Origin: JAJTHC01 sp044348005
GTDB lineage: Bacteria > Cyanobacteriota > Vampirovibrionia > Vampirovibrionales > JAJTHC01
Assembly: GCA_044348005.1 (NCBI GenBank)
Contig: JBIKTR010000002.1
Location: forward strand, 124,001 to 188,000
Length of the DNA stretch: 64,000 nt
Direction: 5' to 3'
A program made the translations under genes and the position numbers. Positions 16,169 through 25,442 of this stretch are shown in pieces. Each line of letters opens with the position of its first letter. Position 1 is the first letter of the stretch. The notes under the pieces were generated by a model. It saw only the letters and a list, made by a program, of their open reading frames with translations, was not told the DNA's origin and ran no database searches.

Positions 16169-17650
16169 CTATGGCTTGTTGACTGCCACAGATACTTCGT
16201 TTACCAACGCACTGAACATAAACAAAAAGGGTAACATAATCGGCGGACGGTACAATACCGTGTCAAAAAAGCCATGCCCCATAAAGGCCAACAACCCTAC
16301 GGCCAAGCTTAAAACACTGAGCTTAAGCGCCAAAGCCTTGCGTTGATCAAACAACGTCTGTACCAAGTGTTGAAACACCCCCCCCACCAGACCTAAAAAG
16401 ACACCAAAACCCAAAATCCCCTGTTCCACCAGTATTTCTAAGGGCACAGAATACGCCCCAAGGGCGTTGAAACCTGGGGTCATGTAATATCCATACACTT
16501 TTTTAAAGACGATGTTAGAAGGCCCAATGCCAAAGAGCCAATTGTCCCAAAACATACGCCATGCACTGATGTACACATTGAGTCGATAGGAAATGGAAGA
16601 ATCCCCACGGAAGGCAAAAATACTGGTGACCCGATGCAACAGTTTTTCATTGCTGAATAAGACGGCAAGCACACTCCCACCCGCCAAAACGGCTGAAATC
16701 ATCCAAGCCGAAGCAAGCCACCGAACGTCTTTTAAGGTGGCATCCGTTTTAATCAACGGCAAGCTCAAGCTAAAAAGCGCCCCTAGTTGAAGAAAAATGC
16801 CGATATACGCCCCACGGCATCCCGTCATCATGATGCCGTACAACACCAGTACCAGCAGGCCCGCACTCAGCACCAGCCACGGCAAAACAAAGCGCAAGGG
16901 TTGGCAGGCCACTTGTAAAATCGTCCACACGCCTGCCCCACTACTGGCCACCAAAAAACCCGCCAGCAAGTTGGGATTGTAAGGCTGTAGCGTGCCGTAC
17001 ACCCGATTCAACTTCAGTTCTTCAGGGGTGTTGGCATCCGTCCAACCCGCGAGTTCCCCCGCATAGCCATGCACTTGCAACCACCCAATAACGGCTTGAA
17101 TACCCCCCAAAAGCAACAGCACGGGCAGGCCCCACCGCAAGACTGAAGCCCCATGAACCCACGTAGACCGAAACGACAGGTAGGCCACCAAGAAAATCGA
17201 TTGCTTGGCAAACCCGAACAACGCTTGGGGCTGCAAGCTTGAAAAACAGGCCGAAATACCGTAAGTCAAAAAGAACAACACCATCAAGGCATCCAGCACA
17301 TGAGGGTGCTTGACCCATACGTTACGACCGCTCACCACGCTAGCAACCAAGATGAATCCGCCAAGAGCAAGCACCGCTGCCCCCAAGATGCCTGTGCCTA
17401 AAAACGTGACCCCGATTAAAATCCCGAGTATCGCCATAGCTGGCAAGATGCCTAGCCACAAAGAGTCGTGATTCTTGTCAGTATCTTCCACGTTTCGAGC
17501 CAACGCTTGGATGCACAAACGTCCCAAAAATGAGCTTCCCCAGCCTGAAACAAGCCACTGATGCAAGGTCACTTGCCCAAGCATGCCCGCTTGAAAGAGT
17601 TTAGATTCCCCTAGAAAAGGAGGATAGCTTGTTTCGGTAGAATGTGTCAT
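16169..17650 (-). CDS. IctB-like / O-antigen ligase (Wzy_C) family membrane protein
   Basis: This is a polytopic membrane protein of 493 residues with about 10-12 hydrophobic segments. The N-terminal HQWLVSGWGSSFLGRL and the C-terminal block around RLNVYISAWRMFWDNWLFGIGPSN, then KKVYGYYM..FNALGAYSVPLEI, match the pattern of IctB proteins of cyanobacteria. That family was once called a bicarbonate transporter and is now grouped with O-antigen ligases. With no carbon-fixation genes nearby and a DUF4330 gene and heptose-kinase-like gene just upstream, a role in envelope glycan polymerisation or ligation fits better than carbon uptake. The start overlaps the DUF4330 stop (TAATG), implying coupling. 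Confidence 0.82.
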   Translation of the reverse strand: MTHSTETSYPPFLGESKLFQAGMLGQVTLHQWLVSGWGSSFLGRLCIQALARNVEDTDKNHDSLWLGILPAMAILGILIGVTFLGTGILGAAVLALGGFILVASVVSGRNVWVKHPHVLDALMVLFFLTYGISACFSSLQPQALFGFAKQSIFLVAYLSFRSTWVHGASVLRWGLPVLLLLGGIQAVIGWLQVHGYAGELAGWTDANTPEELKLNRVYGTLQPYNPNLLAGFLVASSGAGVWTILQVACQPLRFVLPWLVLSAGLLVLVLYGIMMTGCRGAYIGIFLQLGALFSLSLPLIKTDATLKDVRWLASAWMISAVLAGGSVLAVLFSNEKLLHRVTSIFAFRGDSSISYRLNVYISAWRMFWDNWLFGIGPSNIVFKKVYGYYMTPGFNALGAYSVPLEILVEQGILGFGVFLGLVGGVFQHLVQTLFDQRKALALKLSVLSLAVGLLAFMGHGFFDTVLYRPPIMLPFLFMFSALVNEVSVAVNKP

Positions 17651-18177
17651 TAGGCTTTCCCAACGGCATCCGCAACAGGGCGAACATCCACAATCCCACC
17701 ATGCACAAAGTACTTAAAGCCTTCTAAATCGACAGGAACCCCCACTTTGATTTTCACCCCTTCGGCCACATAGCCTTCTTTGGTGATGGTGGCGTGATCC
17801 CGCAGGGTGACCCAATAGCTATAGACGTGTTTTTCGGTGGTGTCCTTCACGGCGGTGGGCGTGCCGTTTAGGGCAAGCATGACTTGAACAGGCGCTTTTT
17901 GCACATCAACAATTTGCACCGCCCCACGAGGCTGGTTACGCACGGTGATGTGGGTTTCATCCCCTGCTTTAAGCAGTTCAGCCTCTTCACTGCGAAGGGT
18001 AAACATCACCCGAATATCCAGATCTGTTTCGCCCTGCACCATGGCTTTTGAAGTAGCGTGCAAGTTGCTTTGCACCAAAAAAAGGCCCAAGCCCCCTAGG
18101 GCCAAAAGCATTACCAGTCCGGCATCCAAGACGTTAAACTTGCCAAACAAGCGACCGTTTGTATCGAGTAAGGGCAT
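17650..18177 (-). CDS. DUF4330-type single-pass membrane protein
   Basis: This 175-residue protein has a short cytoplasmic start (MPLLDTNGRLFGKFNVLD), one transmembrane helix at about 19-36 and a beta-rich outer domain. The opening D-x-x-GRLFGK-x-x-x-xD followed by a helix is the hallmark of DUF4330 proteins, common in cyanobacteria. Function is unknown. It lies 24 bp downstream of the kinase gene and is coupled by a TAATG overlap to the IctB-like gene, so the two probably work together in the envelope. Confidence 0.8.
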   Translation of the reverse strand: MPLLDTNGRLFGKFNVLDAGLVMLLALGGLGLFLVQSNLHATSKAMVQGETDLDIRVMFTLRSEEAELLKAGDETHITVRNQPRGAVQIVDVQKAPVQVMLALNGTPTAVKDTTEKHVYSYWVTLRDHATITKEGYVAEGVKIKVGVPVDLEGFKYFVHGGIVDVRPVADAVGKA

Positions 18178-18201
18178 CGTCGTTTCCTTTATGTTTGTGG
18201 G

Positions 18202-19290
18202 TTAAAAGTTAAGATCTAAAAGTTGCGTTTCAATCGCGTGCAGTAAGGCGTCATCCAGCGTGTGCAAGCTTTTGAGCAGTTCGCCTTGAGAGGTCACGGC
18301 GGATCCAAACACCCGCACCACCAAGCTGGCGGCCAAATTACCCAGCACCGCCGCTTCCAAGGCCGAAGCCCCGCTGGCGTATGCCACCAACCACGTCGCC
18401 ACCACCGTGTCGCCTGCCCCCGTGACATCAAAGACATCTTGCTTGTTAAAGGCGGGAATAAAATGGACACACGCGTTTTGTTGATCAAACAAGGCCATGC
18501 CGTCTTGACCCAAAGTAATTAAGATGTAATCCGCCTGCGTTTGAGCCAACAGCACTTGGCCTGCCTTAACAATAGCGTCTTTAGAATCTAAGGCAAAGCC
18601 CACATTTTTTTCGGCTTCAGGCTGATTGGGCGTTAAAATGGTGGCCCCTTTAAACTGGCTTAACTCGCGTTGACTGTCTACCGCCACAGGAATGTTTAAC
18701 GCCTTGGCGTGAGTCAGCACATAATCCACCAGCGTCGGGTTCACCACCCCCAAGGCGTAATCAGAAAGTAAAACCCCCTGCACTTGAGGCAATAGCGCGT
18801 CTAAATGGCGTTTGAATTGCGTGTTTAAAGCGTCTTCTAAAGGCTCTCGAGATTCACGATCCACCCGAAGCATTTGTTGGGTCACGGAAAAGTTTACCAT
18901 GCCAGAAAGGCGCGTTTTCGTCGTGGTTGGGCGTGTGGCATCGGTGAGCATGCCTTGCGTGTGAATCCCCGCTTTTTGCATCACCGCCTTGAGCTGTGGG
19001 GCGTAATAATCATTTCCCCATACGCCAAGGGCATGTGTTTGGGCCCCATAAGCCGCCACATTATGCACGGCGTTGGCCCCGCCTCCCATCACGACATCGG
19101 TTTTATGGTGACGCAGAATAATCACAGGGGCTTCACGACTGAGGCGATCGACTTGCCCATAGACCATTTCATCAATGACCATATCGCCTAAAACGGCATG
19201 CGTCTTTGAAGAAAACCCTTGAATAATGGCTGAAAGACGTTCTTTAGAAACAGGCACGCACGCACCCCCCTCAACTCCACCCGGAACCAT
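18202..19290 (-). CDS. PfkB-family carbohydrate kinase, RfaE1/HldE kinase-domain type
   Basis: The product resembles the kinase domain of HldE (D-glycero-beta-D-manno-heptose-7-phosphate kinase), which feeds LPS heptose synthesis. Visible blocks: GDMVIDEMVYG near the start, PVIILRHH..D..MGGGANAVHNVAA, DSQRELSQFKGATILTPNQPEAE, ILITLGQDGMALFD, and the PfkB signature DVTGAGDTVVATW. There is no nucleotidyltransferase domain, so it is a stand-alone kinase. ATG 19290 is adopted; GTG at about 19254 with GAGGGGGG seven bases upstream is also possible, and the frame opens to 19329. Substrate is inferred from family only; ADP-heptose genes are not in view. Confidence 0.85.
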   Translation of the reverse strand: MVPGGVEGGACVPVSKERLSAIIQGFSSKTHAVLGDMVIDEMVYGQVDRLSREAPVIILRHHKTDVVMGGGANAVHNVAAYGAQTHALGVWGNDYYAPQLKAVMQKAGIHTQGMLTDATRPTTTKTRLSGMVNFSVTQQMLRVDRESREPLEDALNTQFKRHLDALLPQVQGVLLSDYALGVVNPTLVDYVLTHAKALNIPVAVDSQRELSQFKGATILTPNQPEAEKNVGFALDSKDAIVKAGQVLLAQTQADYILITLGQDGMALFDQQNACVHFIPAFNKQDVFDVTGAGDTVVATWLVAYASGASALEAAVLGNLAASLVVRVFGSAVTSQGELLKSLHTLDDALLHAIETQLLDLNF

Positions 19291-19348
19291 AACCCTTTCA
19301 TATTTAACACAAATCAAGAAAAGACACAATCCTTAAAGCATGCAAGCC

Positions 19349-19909
19349 TTAAACCGTGCAAGCGCCTTTTAAAGGGTTGAATTGTTCATAGCCCACGACG
19401 ATGCGTCCCTTAAAGTAAAATTGGCCACACGGGGTAAAACCCAACTTTTGAATGATGGTTTGGGACTTGTAATTGTCTTCATAATGCGCCACCACGATTC
19501 TGGGCAAGCCAAGTGCTTCAAACCCGTAGCTTAAAACTGCTTGGGCCGCTTCACTCGCATACCCTTTGCCCCAACAATCAGGGTGAATGGCAAAACGCAA
19601 TTCGTAGGCGCGTTCTTCTTGTTCAGGATTCCACAGACGGTACTGTAACCCAACACGACCCACAAAGCGTCCACTGTCTTTTTCGCTCATATAGAGTTGA
19701 GAAATCCCTAAACGACGGTATTCTTCCCTATATTCATTGAGCTCTTCAAGCACACGAAGATCATCGCTAAAGCCAGTGAAGGTACTGACGGCCACTTCAG
19801 GGTGCTGGTGTAAGGATTTTAAGGCGTCGAAATCGCCTTCATTAAAGGCTCTATAAGTCAGGCGGTCAGACGTAAACAAGGGTTTAGTAAGCGTGTCAAG
19901 ACGGGTCAT
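19349..19909 (-). CDS. GNAT-family N-acetyltransferase (RimJ/RimL type)
   Basis: This 186-residue Acetyltransf_3-type protein starts TSDRLTYRAFNEGDFDALKSL. It has the acetyl-CoA-binding block at ELRFAIHPDCWGKGYASEA, where the loop WGKGYA corresponds to the Q/R-x-x-G-x-G/A motif, and a closing NYKSQTIIQKLGFTPCG. Relatives acetylate ribosomal proteins, antibiotics or small metabolites; the substrate cannot be told. It lies 58 bp upstream of the kinase gene on the same strand and could be cotranscribed. AAAGGA lies upstream of the start. Confidence 0.88.
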   Translation of the reverse strand: MTRLDTLTKPLFTSDRLTYRAFNEGDFDALKSLHQHPEVAVSTFTGFSDDLRVLEELNEYREEYRRLGISQLYMSEKDSGRFVGRVGLQYRLWNPEQEERAYELRFAIHPDCWGKGYASEAAQAVLSYGFEALGLPRIVVAHYEDNYKSQTIIQKLGFTPCGQFYFKGRIVVGYEQFNPLKGACTV

Positions 19910-20154
19910 GGCATAAAATCCTTTATTAAAAGGGAGCGTGAGCTCTATTAAAGCACTTTGAAGCCCTTTTTTCTAGGGTTCTTAAAAATACGTTACAATC
20001 GTCGTGACACAATGCCCCCCTTTTTTGAGAGGAGCTTTTATTTGTGACTTGTTTCTTTTGTAAAATGCCGTTAAACTATTAACATATATAAAAACGTGGA
20101 GATCTTGTGCCTACAAATCTACCCCGTCGATTGTTTGTGAAGGAATACACCGCT

Positions 20155-22815
20155 ATGATGTTTGAACGCTTTACGGAAAAAGCCATTAAAGTCATTATGT
20201 TGGCACAAGAAGAAGCGCGTCGTTTGGGGCATAACTTTGTAGGGACCGAACAAATTTTACTTGGTTTAGTGGGCGAAGGCACAGGCATTGCGGCCAAAAC
20301 CCTTAAAGGCATGGGCATTAACTTAAAGGAAGCCCGTGCCGAAGTTGAAAAAATCATTGGGCGTGGCAGTGGCTTTGTGGCGGTTGAAATCCCCTTTACC
20401 CCACGTGCCAAGCGCGTTTTAGAACTTTCTTGGGATGAAGCCCGCCAATTGGGGCATAACTACATTGGAACAGAACACCTGCTGTTGGGCTTAATTCGTG
20501 AAGGTGAAGGCGTGGCGGCGAAAGTCTTAGAAAGCTTGGGCGTGGATTTAAGCAAATTGCGTAGCAATTTAATCCGCATGTTGGGGGAAACACGCGGGGG
20601 GGCTTCTTCTAGCAGTGGGGGCGGCTCAGGATCTTCTTCTGGCTCTAGTGCTAGTTCAAGCGGTGGCAAAACCAAAACGCCTACGTTAGACGAATTCTCG
20701 CAAAACTTGACGCTTGCCGCCGAAGAACTGCGGTTGGATCCTGTCATCGGGCGTGAAGTTGAAATCGAACGCATGGTGCAGATTTTGGGGCGTCGTACCA
20801 AAAACAACCCCGTGCTCATTGGTGAACCGGGGGTCGGTAAAACCGCTTTGGCCGAAGGCTTGGCCCAACGCATCGTCAATAGCGATGTGCCTGAAATGTT
20901 GCGAGACAAAAAAATTATTCAGTTGGATATGGGCCTATTGGTCGCGGGCACCAAGTATCGGGGTGAATTTGAAGAACGCCTCAAAAAAGTGATGGACGAA
21001 ATCCGCCAAGCCAACAACATTATTTTAGTGATTGATGAAATGCACACGTTGATTGGGGCTGGGGCCGCTGAAGGCGCGATTGATGCGGCCAACATCCTCA
21101 AACCGTCCTTGAGTCGTGGGGAATTGCAGGTCATTGGCGCCACCACCATTTCAGAATACCGCAAGCACATTGAAAAAGACGCCGCCTTAGAACGCCGTTT
21201 TCAACCTGTTTTTGTGGATCAACCCTCTCTTTCTGAAGCGGTTGAAATTATTCGTGGCTTGCGTGAAAAGTATGAAGATCATCACAAGCTTACCATTAGT
21301 GATGAAGCCATTGACGCGGCGGTCACCTTGTCCGATCGCTACATTTCCGATCGCTTTTTACCCGACAAAGCCATCGATCTCATTGATGAAGCGGCCTCTC
21401 GCGTGCGTTTAAACAACAGCGCCTTGCCTGAAGACGGCAAAAAGCTCGAACGTGAAATCAAAGCACTCGTGCGTCAAAAAGAAGAAGCCATTCGCGCGCA
21501 AGAGTTTGACAAAGCCACTGAACTGCGCGACAAAGAAGCCGAACTGCGTGAAGGCTTGCGTGAAATCGCCGATGCTCACAAAAAGACGTTGGATCCCAAG
21601 AACATCACCGTCACCGTGGAAGACATTGCCAGTGTCGTTTCTCAATGGACGGGTATTCCTGTGTCTAAGTTGACTGAAAGCGAAAGCGAAAAGTTAATGA
21701 AAATGGAAGACACCTTGCATGAACAAGTCATTGGTCAGCATGAAGCGGTGGTCGCCATTTCTAAAGCCATTCGTCGTGCGAGAGTGGGCCTTAAAAGTCC
21801 AGATCGCCCGATTGGGTCCTTCATTTTCTGCGGGCCTACAGGGGTGGGTAAAACGGAGCTGGCCAAAACGCTCGCGCAGTACTTCTTTGGTTCTGTGGAA
21901 AATATGATTCGCTTGGATATGTCCGAGTTCATGGAACGCCATACCGTTTCCAAGCTCATTGGGTCTCCTCCAGGTTACGTGGGCTATAACGAAGGCGGTC
22001 AGTTGACGGAAGCCATTCGTCGTAAGCCTTACAGCGTCTTGCTCTTTGACGAAGTCGAAAAAGCGCACCCAGATGTCTTTAACATCTTATTACAGATTTT
22101 AGATGACGGTCGTTTGTCCGATTCCAAAGGGCGGGTTGTCGACTTTAAAAACACGATCGTGATTTTAACGTCGAATGTGGGCGCATCTGGCATTGAAAAC
22201 CCGTCGAGCATCGGCTTTGGCGGCACCGTCAAAGAAGCCGCCGCCGCCCGTTACGCCAAAATTCGCGATCGGGTCAAAGAAGCCATGAAGCAGGTGTTTC
22301 GTCCTGAATTCATTAACCGTTTGGACGACACCATTATTTTTGAACCGCTCAAGAAAGAAGAGATTCGCTTGATTGTGGATATTATGATGAAAGACTTGCT
22401 CAAGCGTTTGAATGACCGCAGACTCAAGCTTGAACTCACCGATGAAGTCAAAGACTTCCTCGCCGAAGAAGGGTATGACCCAACCTATGGGGCCAGACCC
22501 TTGCGTCGTGTGTTACAACGTCGTTTGGAAGATCCCTTAAGTGAAGCCTTGTTGATGAGTGCCTATAAAGAAGGCAACGTCATTGAAGCGTCCTTAAAAA
22601 CCACGGAAGAAGTGAAAGACGGCGATGATGGTGAAGAAATCGTCACCAAGAAGAAAGAAATCGTCTTCAACGTGACGGGGGATTTACCGCTGGATTCCTT
22701 TGAGATTCGGGTGAAATCCAAAGCCAAAGGGCAGATGCCTAAATTAACAGGCGATGCCCCAAGTGGTGGTCGTAAAGGCGGCGGTGGCGGAAAAGCCAAA
22801 GAACTCGAAGCTTAA
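20155..22815 (+). CDS. clpC: ATP-dependent Clp protease ATP-binding subunit ClpC
   Basis: ClpC is an AAA+ unfoldase that feeds substrates to ClpP. Residues 1-145 hold two N-domain repeats (MMFERFTEKAIKVIMLAQEE and RAKRVLELSWDEARQLGHNY). A Ser/Gly-rich linker (about 150-177) follows, then AAA-1 with Walker A GEPGVGKTA, a UVR-type coiled middle region (EEAIRAQEFDKATELRDKEA), and AAA-2 with GPTGVGKTE. An unusual Lys/Gly-rich tail ends the protein. The N-domain is close to the cyanobacterial/plastid type. The start at 20155 is chosen for GAAGGA nine bases upstream; the 16 codons before it are unrelated to the family. 886 residues. No McsA/CtsR partners are in view. Confidence 0.96.
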   Translation: MMFERFTEKAIKVIMLAQEEARRLGHNFVGTEQILLGLVGEGTGIAAKTLKGMGINLKEARAEVEKIIGRGSGFVAVEIPFTPRAKRVLELSWDEARQLGHNYIGTEHLLLGLIREGEGVAAKVLESLGVDLSKLRSNLIRMLGETRGGASSSSGGGSGSSSGSSASSSGGKTKTPTLDEFSQNLTLAAEELRLDPVIGREVEIERMVQILGRRTKNNPVLIGEPGVGKTALAEGLAQRIVNSDVPEMLRDKKIIQLDMGLLVAGTKYRGEFEERLKKVMDEIRQANNIILVIDEMHTLIGAGAAEGAIDAANILKPSLSRGELQVIGATTISEYRKHIEKDAALERRFQPVFVDQPSLSEAVEIIRGLREKYEDHHKLTISDEAIDAAVTLSDRYISDRFLPDKAIDLIDEAASRVRLNNSALPEDGKKLEREIKALVRQKEEAIRAQEFDKATELRDKEAELREGLREIADAHKKTLDPKNITVTVEDIASVVSQWTGIPVSKLTESESEKLMKMEDTLHEQVIGQHEAVVAISKAIRRARVGLKSPDRPIGSFIFCGPTGVGKTELAKTLAQYFFGSVENMIRLDMSEFMERHTVSKLIGSPPGYVGYNEGGQLTEAIRRKPYSVLLFDEVEKAHPDVFNILLQILDDGRLSDSKGRVVDFKNTIVILTSNVGASGIENPSSIGFGGTVKEAAAARYAKIRDRVKEAMKQVFRPEFINRLDDTIIFEPLKKEEIRLIVDIMMKDLLKRLNDRRLKLELTDEVKDFLAEEGYDPTYGARPLRRVLQRRLEDPLSEALLMSAYKEGNVIEASLKTTEEVKDGDDGEEIVTKKKEIVFNVTGDLPLDSFEIRVKSKAKGQMPKLTGDAPSGGRKGGGGGKAKELEA

Positions 22816-23236
22816 TTCACATTGGTTTTCTAGCTCCATTTTTAGCTGGTGACGTCAGAGACCTTTGCTCGCACAAAGGTTCTCCGACACCTCTAAATGC
22901 GTTCAAGGGGGGACGGGGAAGGACGTATTGCGTTTCTCCTCCCCTTCGTCCCCCCTTGAAAATCCCCCCTTCATGTCGAAAAAGTCCTTAGACTTTTTCT
23001 CTTGGGAAAGAAAACCGTTGGTTTCCTCTCCCAACCTCTCCATCCTAAAGGGGTAGATTCACTTCGTGAATAAGAAGGTTTTTTATCCCCACCTCGTTGC
23101 ATCATTCCCTTTGCACGACGTCCGCAAAATCGCTCGGGGATTCGCAGTGTGCTCACCCGCTCGGATTTAGTGCTTGGACGCCTGCTCGTGCAACGATTTA
23201 AGCATCATATGTTTTACATAAAAACCACTACCTATA
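22816..23236. other. 421-bp non-coding block with many hairpins
   Basis: No gene is visible. The block holds at least five inverted repeats: GAGACCTTTG/CAAAGGTTCTC (about 22858-22884), a long outer pair at 22902-22960, GAAAAAGTC-CTTA-GACTTTTTC (22977-22999), ATTCAC-TTC-GTGAAT (about 23049-23063) and TTGCACGACGTCC/GGAC...TCGTGCAA (23111-23193). It could be a structured RNA, a mobile non-autonomous element or the shared 3' region of the converging clpC and rluD. No clear intrinsic terminator with T-run is present. Confidence 0.65.
22902..22960. repeat. GC-rich inverted repeat
   Basis: TTCAAGGGGGGACGGGGAAG (22902-22921) pairs with CTTCGTCCCCCCTTGAA (22944-22960) apart from a short bulge, enclosing GACGTATTGCGTTTCTCCTC. 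The G-run/C-run ends recall the outer arms of the element at 63054-63190. Confidence 0.75.
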
Positions 23237-24289
23237 TTACACCCGATGCGTCAAGGCATCCCACACCTTGAGCAGGTGTTCGGAAGGGGGCAGTTCAAAA
23301 TGCTTGGCTTCTCGTGTAATGGGGTGAATAAACCGTAAGGCATAGGCTTGCAAGGCCTGCCCCGCTTCAGGCATCAGTTCCTTCCACTGTAACGCCAAAC
23401 CTGTGCCATACAACGGATCCCCCACCAAGGGATGCCCAATATACGCCATATGCACCCGAATCTGATGCGTTCGCCCTGTTTCTAACTGACATTGCACCCA
23501 CGTAAACTTATCGTTCAACATCTCTTTTACCTGATAATGCGTCACCGCGGGTTTGCCCGTCCAATCGGCTTGCATTTTATTGCGTTGTTGCGAATGCCTA
23601 CCAATGCCAATGCGCACCGTGCCGTTCAGATCCTGCACAAGCCCTTGCACAATCGCGTTATAGCGACGGGTCATGGTTTTGTGTTGCAATTGTTCAGCCA
23701 AGCCATGATGGGCTTGATCGGATTTTGCCACCACAATCAAGCCTTCGGTGTCACGATCCAAGCGATGCACAATACCGGGGCGTTCCACCCCATTGATGCC
23801 GGATAACTGCCCCTTGCAATGATGCAACACGGCATTGACTAGTGTGTCTGGCTGTTGCAACCCTGTTGGGTGGGTCAACATGGCTCTGGGTTTGTTGATG
23901 ACCAGCAGATGCTCATCTTCAAACACCACGTCAAGGGGAACGTCCCACGCGGGCATTTCAAGGGGTTGTAGTTCAGGGGCATGCACTTCAATGACTTGCC
24001 CCACTTTCACGCGAAAACTAGGCTTATTCCACACCTGCCCGTCTTTATGGATGTTCCCGCCCTTAATCAGGGCTTGAATCCGCTCCCGAGAATAGGTTTC
24101 ACCCAAGTGCTTGGCCAAAAACTTGTCTAGCCGTTCTTCGGCATCGGCGGGGGCAACGACAAGAAGAATAGCGTGAGCGTCTTGCGTCTGAAGATCTTCG
24201 CTGGAAACCTCTTCCCCTAGCACGTCCTGCCCGTGAAGGTCTTTCGCAGGTTCAGTGGGTGCCACGGGTTCAGAAGAAAGACCGTTCAT
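23237..24289 (-). CDS. rluD: RluD-type 23S rRNA pseudouridine synthase
   Basis: This enzyme isomerises uridines to pseudouridine, in the RluD case in helix 69 of 23S rRNA. An S4 RNA-binding domain comes first (RLDKFLAKHLGETYSRERIQ...GGNIHKDG). The RluA-family catalytic block GIVHRLDRDTEGLIVVAKSD follows, with catalytic Asp at about residue 178. The closing QLETGRTHQIRVH..IGHPLVGDPLYG is intact. The ATG at 24289 overlaps the lspA stop (ATGA) and is preferred over the 17-codon upstream extension. The first 45 residues are acidic and variable. 350 residues. Confidence 0.92.
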   Translation of the reverse strand: MNGLSSEPVAPTEPAKDLHGQDVLGEEVSSEDLQTQDAHAILLVVAPADAEERLDKFLAKHLGETYSRERIQALIKGGNIHKDGQVWNKPSFRVKVGQVIEVHAPELQPLEMPAWDVPLDVVFEDEHLLVINKPRAMLTHPTGLQQPDTLVNAVLHHCKGQLSGINGVERPGIVHRLDRDTEGLIVVAKSDQAHHGLAEQLQHKTMTRRYNAIVQGLVQDLNGTVRIGIGRHSQQRNKMQADWTGKPAVTHYQVKEMLNDKFTWVQCQLETGRTHQIRVHMAYIGHPLVGDPLYGTGLALQWKELMPEAGQALQAYALRFIHPITREAKHFELPPSEHLLKVWDALTHRV

Positions 24290-24852
24290 TCGACGCCGCC
24301 CTGATCTGCAGACGCTTGCCCGCAAGCGCCTTGCCCCCATAAATAATGATAAAAAATCAACATCGCCCCGATGAAGATCACCACATCGGACACATTAAAG
24401 ATGGGCAAATCGAGAAACGGCAAGTGAATATAGTCCGTCACCGCCCCAGTCAACAAGCGATCAAGGGCGTTGTTCAATCCGCCCCCCATCACCAAGCCAA
24501 AGCCCAAGGCTTGGCTTTTGTTGACGATCTTTTGCTTGAGCACCAGCACAATCAAGGTAGCGAGCAATGCCCCACTCAAGAGGCTTGCCACCTGAGGCTG
24601 GTTTTTCAAGAAACTAAACGCCACCCCTGTATTTTCAACGTGTTGCAGATTGAACACGTTTGGAATAATGGCAATCACTTGGCCAAGGGGTTGTTGTGAA
24701 AAGAGCCATTTTAGCGTGGCATCTACACTCAACACGTCAAAAGTCACTATCCACATCAACAGCTTGGGCGAAAGCACCCGATGCGTCACGCACGGCTGGG
24801 CGCTTTCAGTATTGGCTGGTGCTTCAATGTGTGGTGAGGTTTCTTGGCTCAT
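24286..24852 (-). CDS. lspA: Lipoprotein signal peptidase (signal peptidase II)
   Basis: LspA is an inner-membrane aspartyl protease that cleaves prolipoprotein signal peptides at the diacylated cysteine. Four hydrophobic segments are visible. The two catalytic aspartates are Asp131 (GGLNNALDR) and Asp156 (FNVSDVVIF), and NTGVAFS at about 74-80 is conserved. At 188 residues it carries about 25 more N-terminal residues than usual. It overlaps rluD by four bases; lspA-rluD pairs are common in bacteria. The lipoprotein at 62195 would be a substrate. Confidence 0.95.
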   Translation of the reverse strand: MSQETSPHIEAPANTESAQPCVTHRVLSPKLLMWIVTFDVLSVDATLKWLFSQQPLGQVIAIIPNVFNLQHVENTGVAFSFLKNQPQVASLLSGALLATLIVLVLKQKIVNKSQALGFGLVMGGGLNNALDRLLTGAVTDYIHLPFLDLPIFNVSDVVIFIGAMLIFYHYLWGQGACGQASADQGGVE

Positions 24853-24933
24853 GCGGGAGACTCCTTCTTATTGTGATGTTCTTAATTTAAGTTATAGTTT
24901 TTTAATGACTATACCATAAAAATAACATAGACC

Positions 24934-24966
24934 AAAGGGGAAGGCCTCTGAACGCCTTCCCCTTTA
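24934..24966 (-). terminator. Hairpin downstream of the DUF2628-like gene
   Basis: AAAGGGGAAGGC pairs with GCCTTCCCCTTT around CTCTGAAC. It lies 20 bp past the stop of the minus-strand gene. The T-run is weak on the minus strand (TTTGGTC), so termination efficiency is uncertain. Confidence 0.6.
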
Positions 24967-24985
24967 AATCTACAAGACAAAGAAA

Positions 24986-25267
24986 CTACGCTGAAAGCTG
25001 GCTTAAGTAGGCTTTACCGTCTGCATCTAAGGCTTGAAACCCTTCTTGAATCAACCCTTTAATATACAATTTATTGTAGAAAAAGCATAAGGCTACCTGC
25101 CCTAAGCCTAAGGTTAATAAGCTTACGGCAAAGCTAATGCCCGCCCATTTCCAGTCACCACGCAGTAAAGGCACCATAAAACCGAATAAAAAATACGTCC
25201 AAGAAAAGCCCACGGGGACTTCTTTTTGTTCTTGCGTTTGGGGGTTTAACAGTTTAATACTGGTCAT
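24986..25267 (-). CDS. Small membrane protein, DUF2628/HrgC-like
   Basis: This 93-residue protein has a polar start (MTSIKLLNPQTQEQKEVPVG), then FSWTYFLFGFMVPLLRGDWKWA, a second hydrophobic stretch and a hydrophilic tail. The F-S-W-x-x-x-x-F-G-x-x-x-P-x-x-RGDWKW pattern is typical of small DUF2628/HrgC-like membrane proteins of unknown function. It has an upstream ribosome-binding site (AAGGA), its own terminator and stands alone. Confidence 0.75.
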   Translation of the reverse strand: MTSIKLLNPQTQEQKEVPVGFSWTYFLFGFMVPLLRGDWKWAGISFAVSLLTLGLGQVALCFFYNKLYIKGLIQEGFQALDADGKAYLSQLSA

Positions 25268-25442
25268 TCTTTAATCCTTCTTAAATCACTAGGGATACAT
25301 AAGCTTTATTCAAAAGCTCCTCAATACTTTCGACCATAAACCCCACGCCCTTCAAAAGCCGTTACAAACTGTTACCTCAACGATGCTTATGTTTTAGGTA
25401 CAATGGGGCGACACCCCCTTTAATCGATGAGGAATCCCCCAC

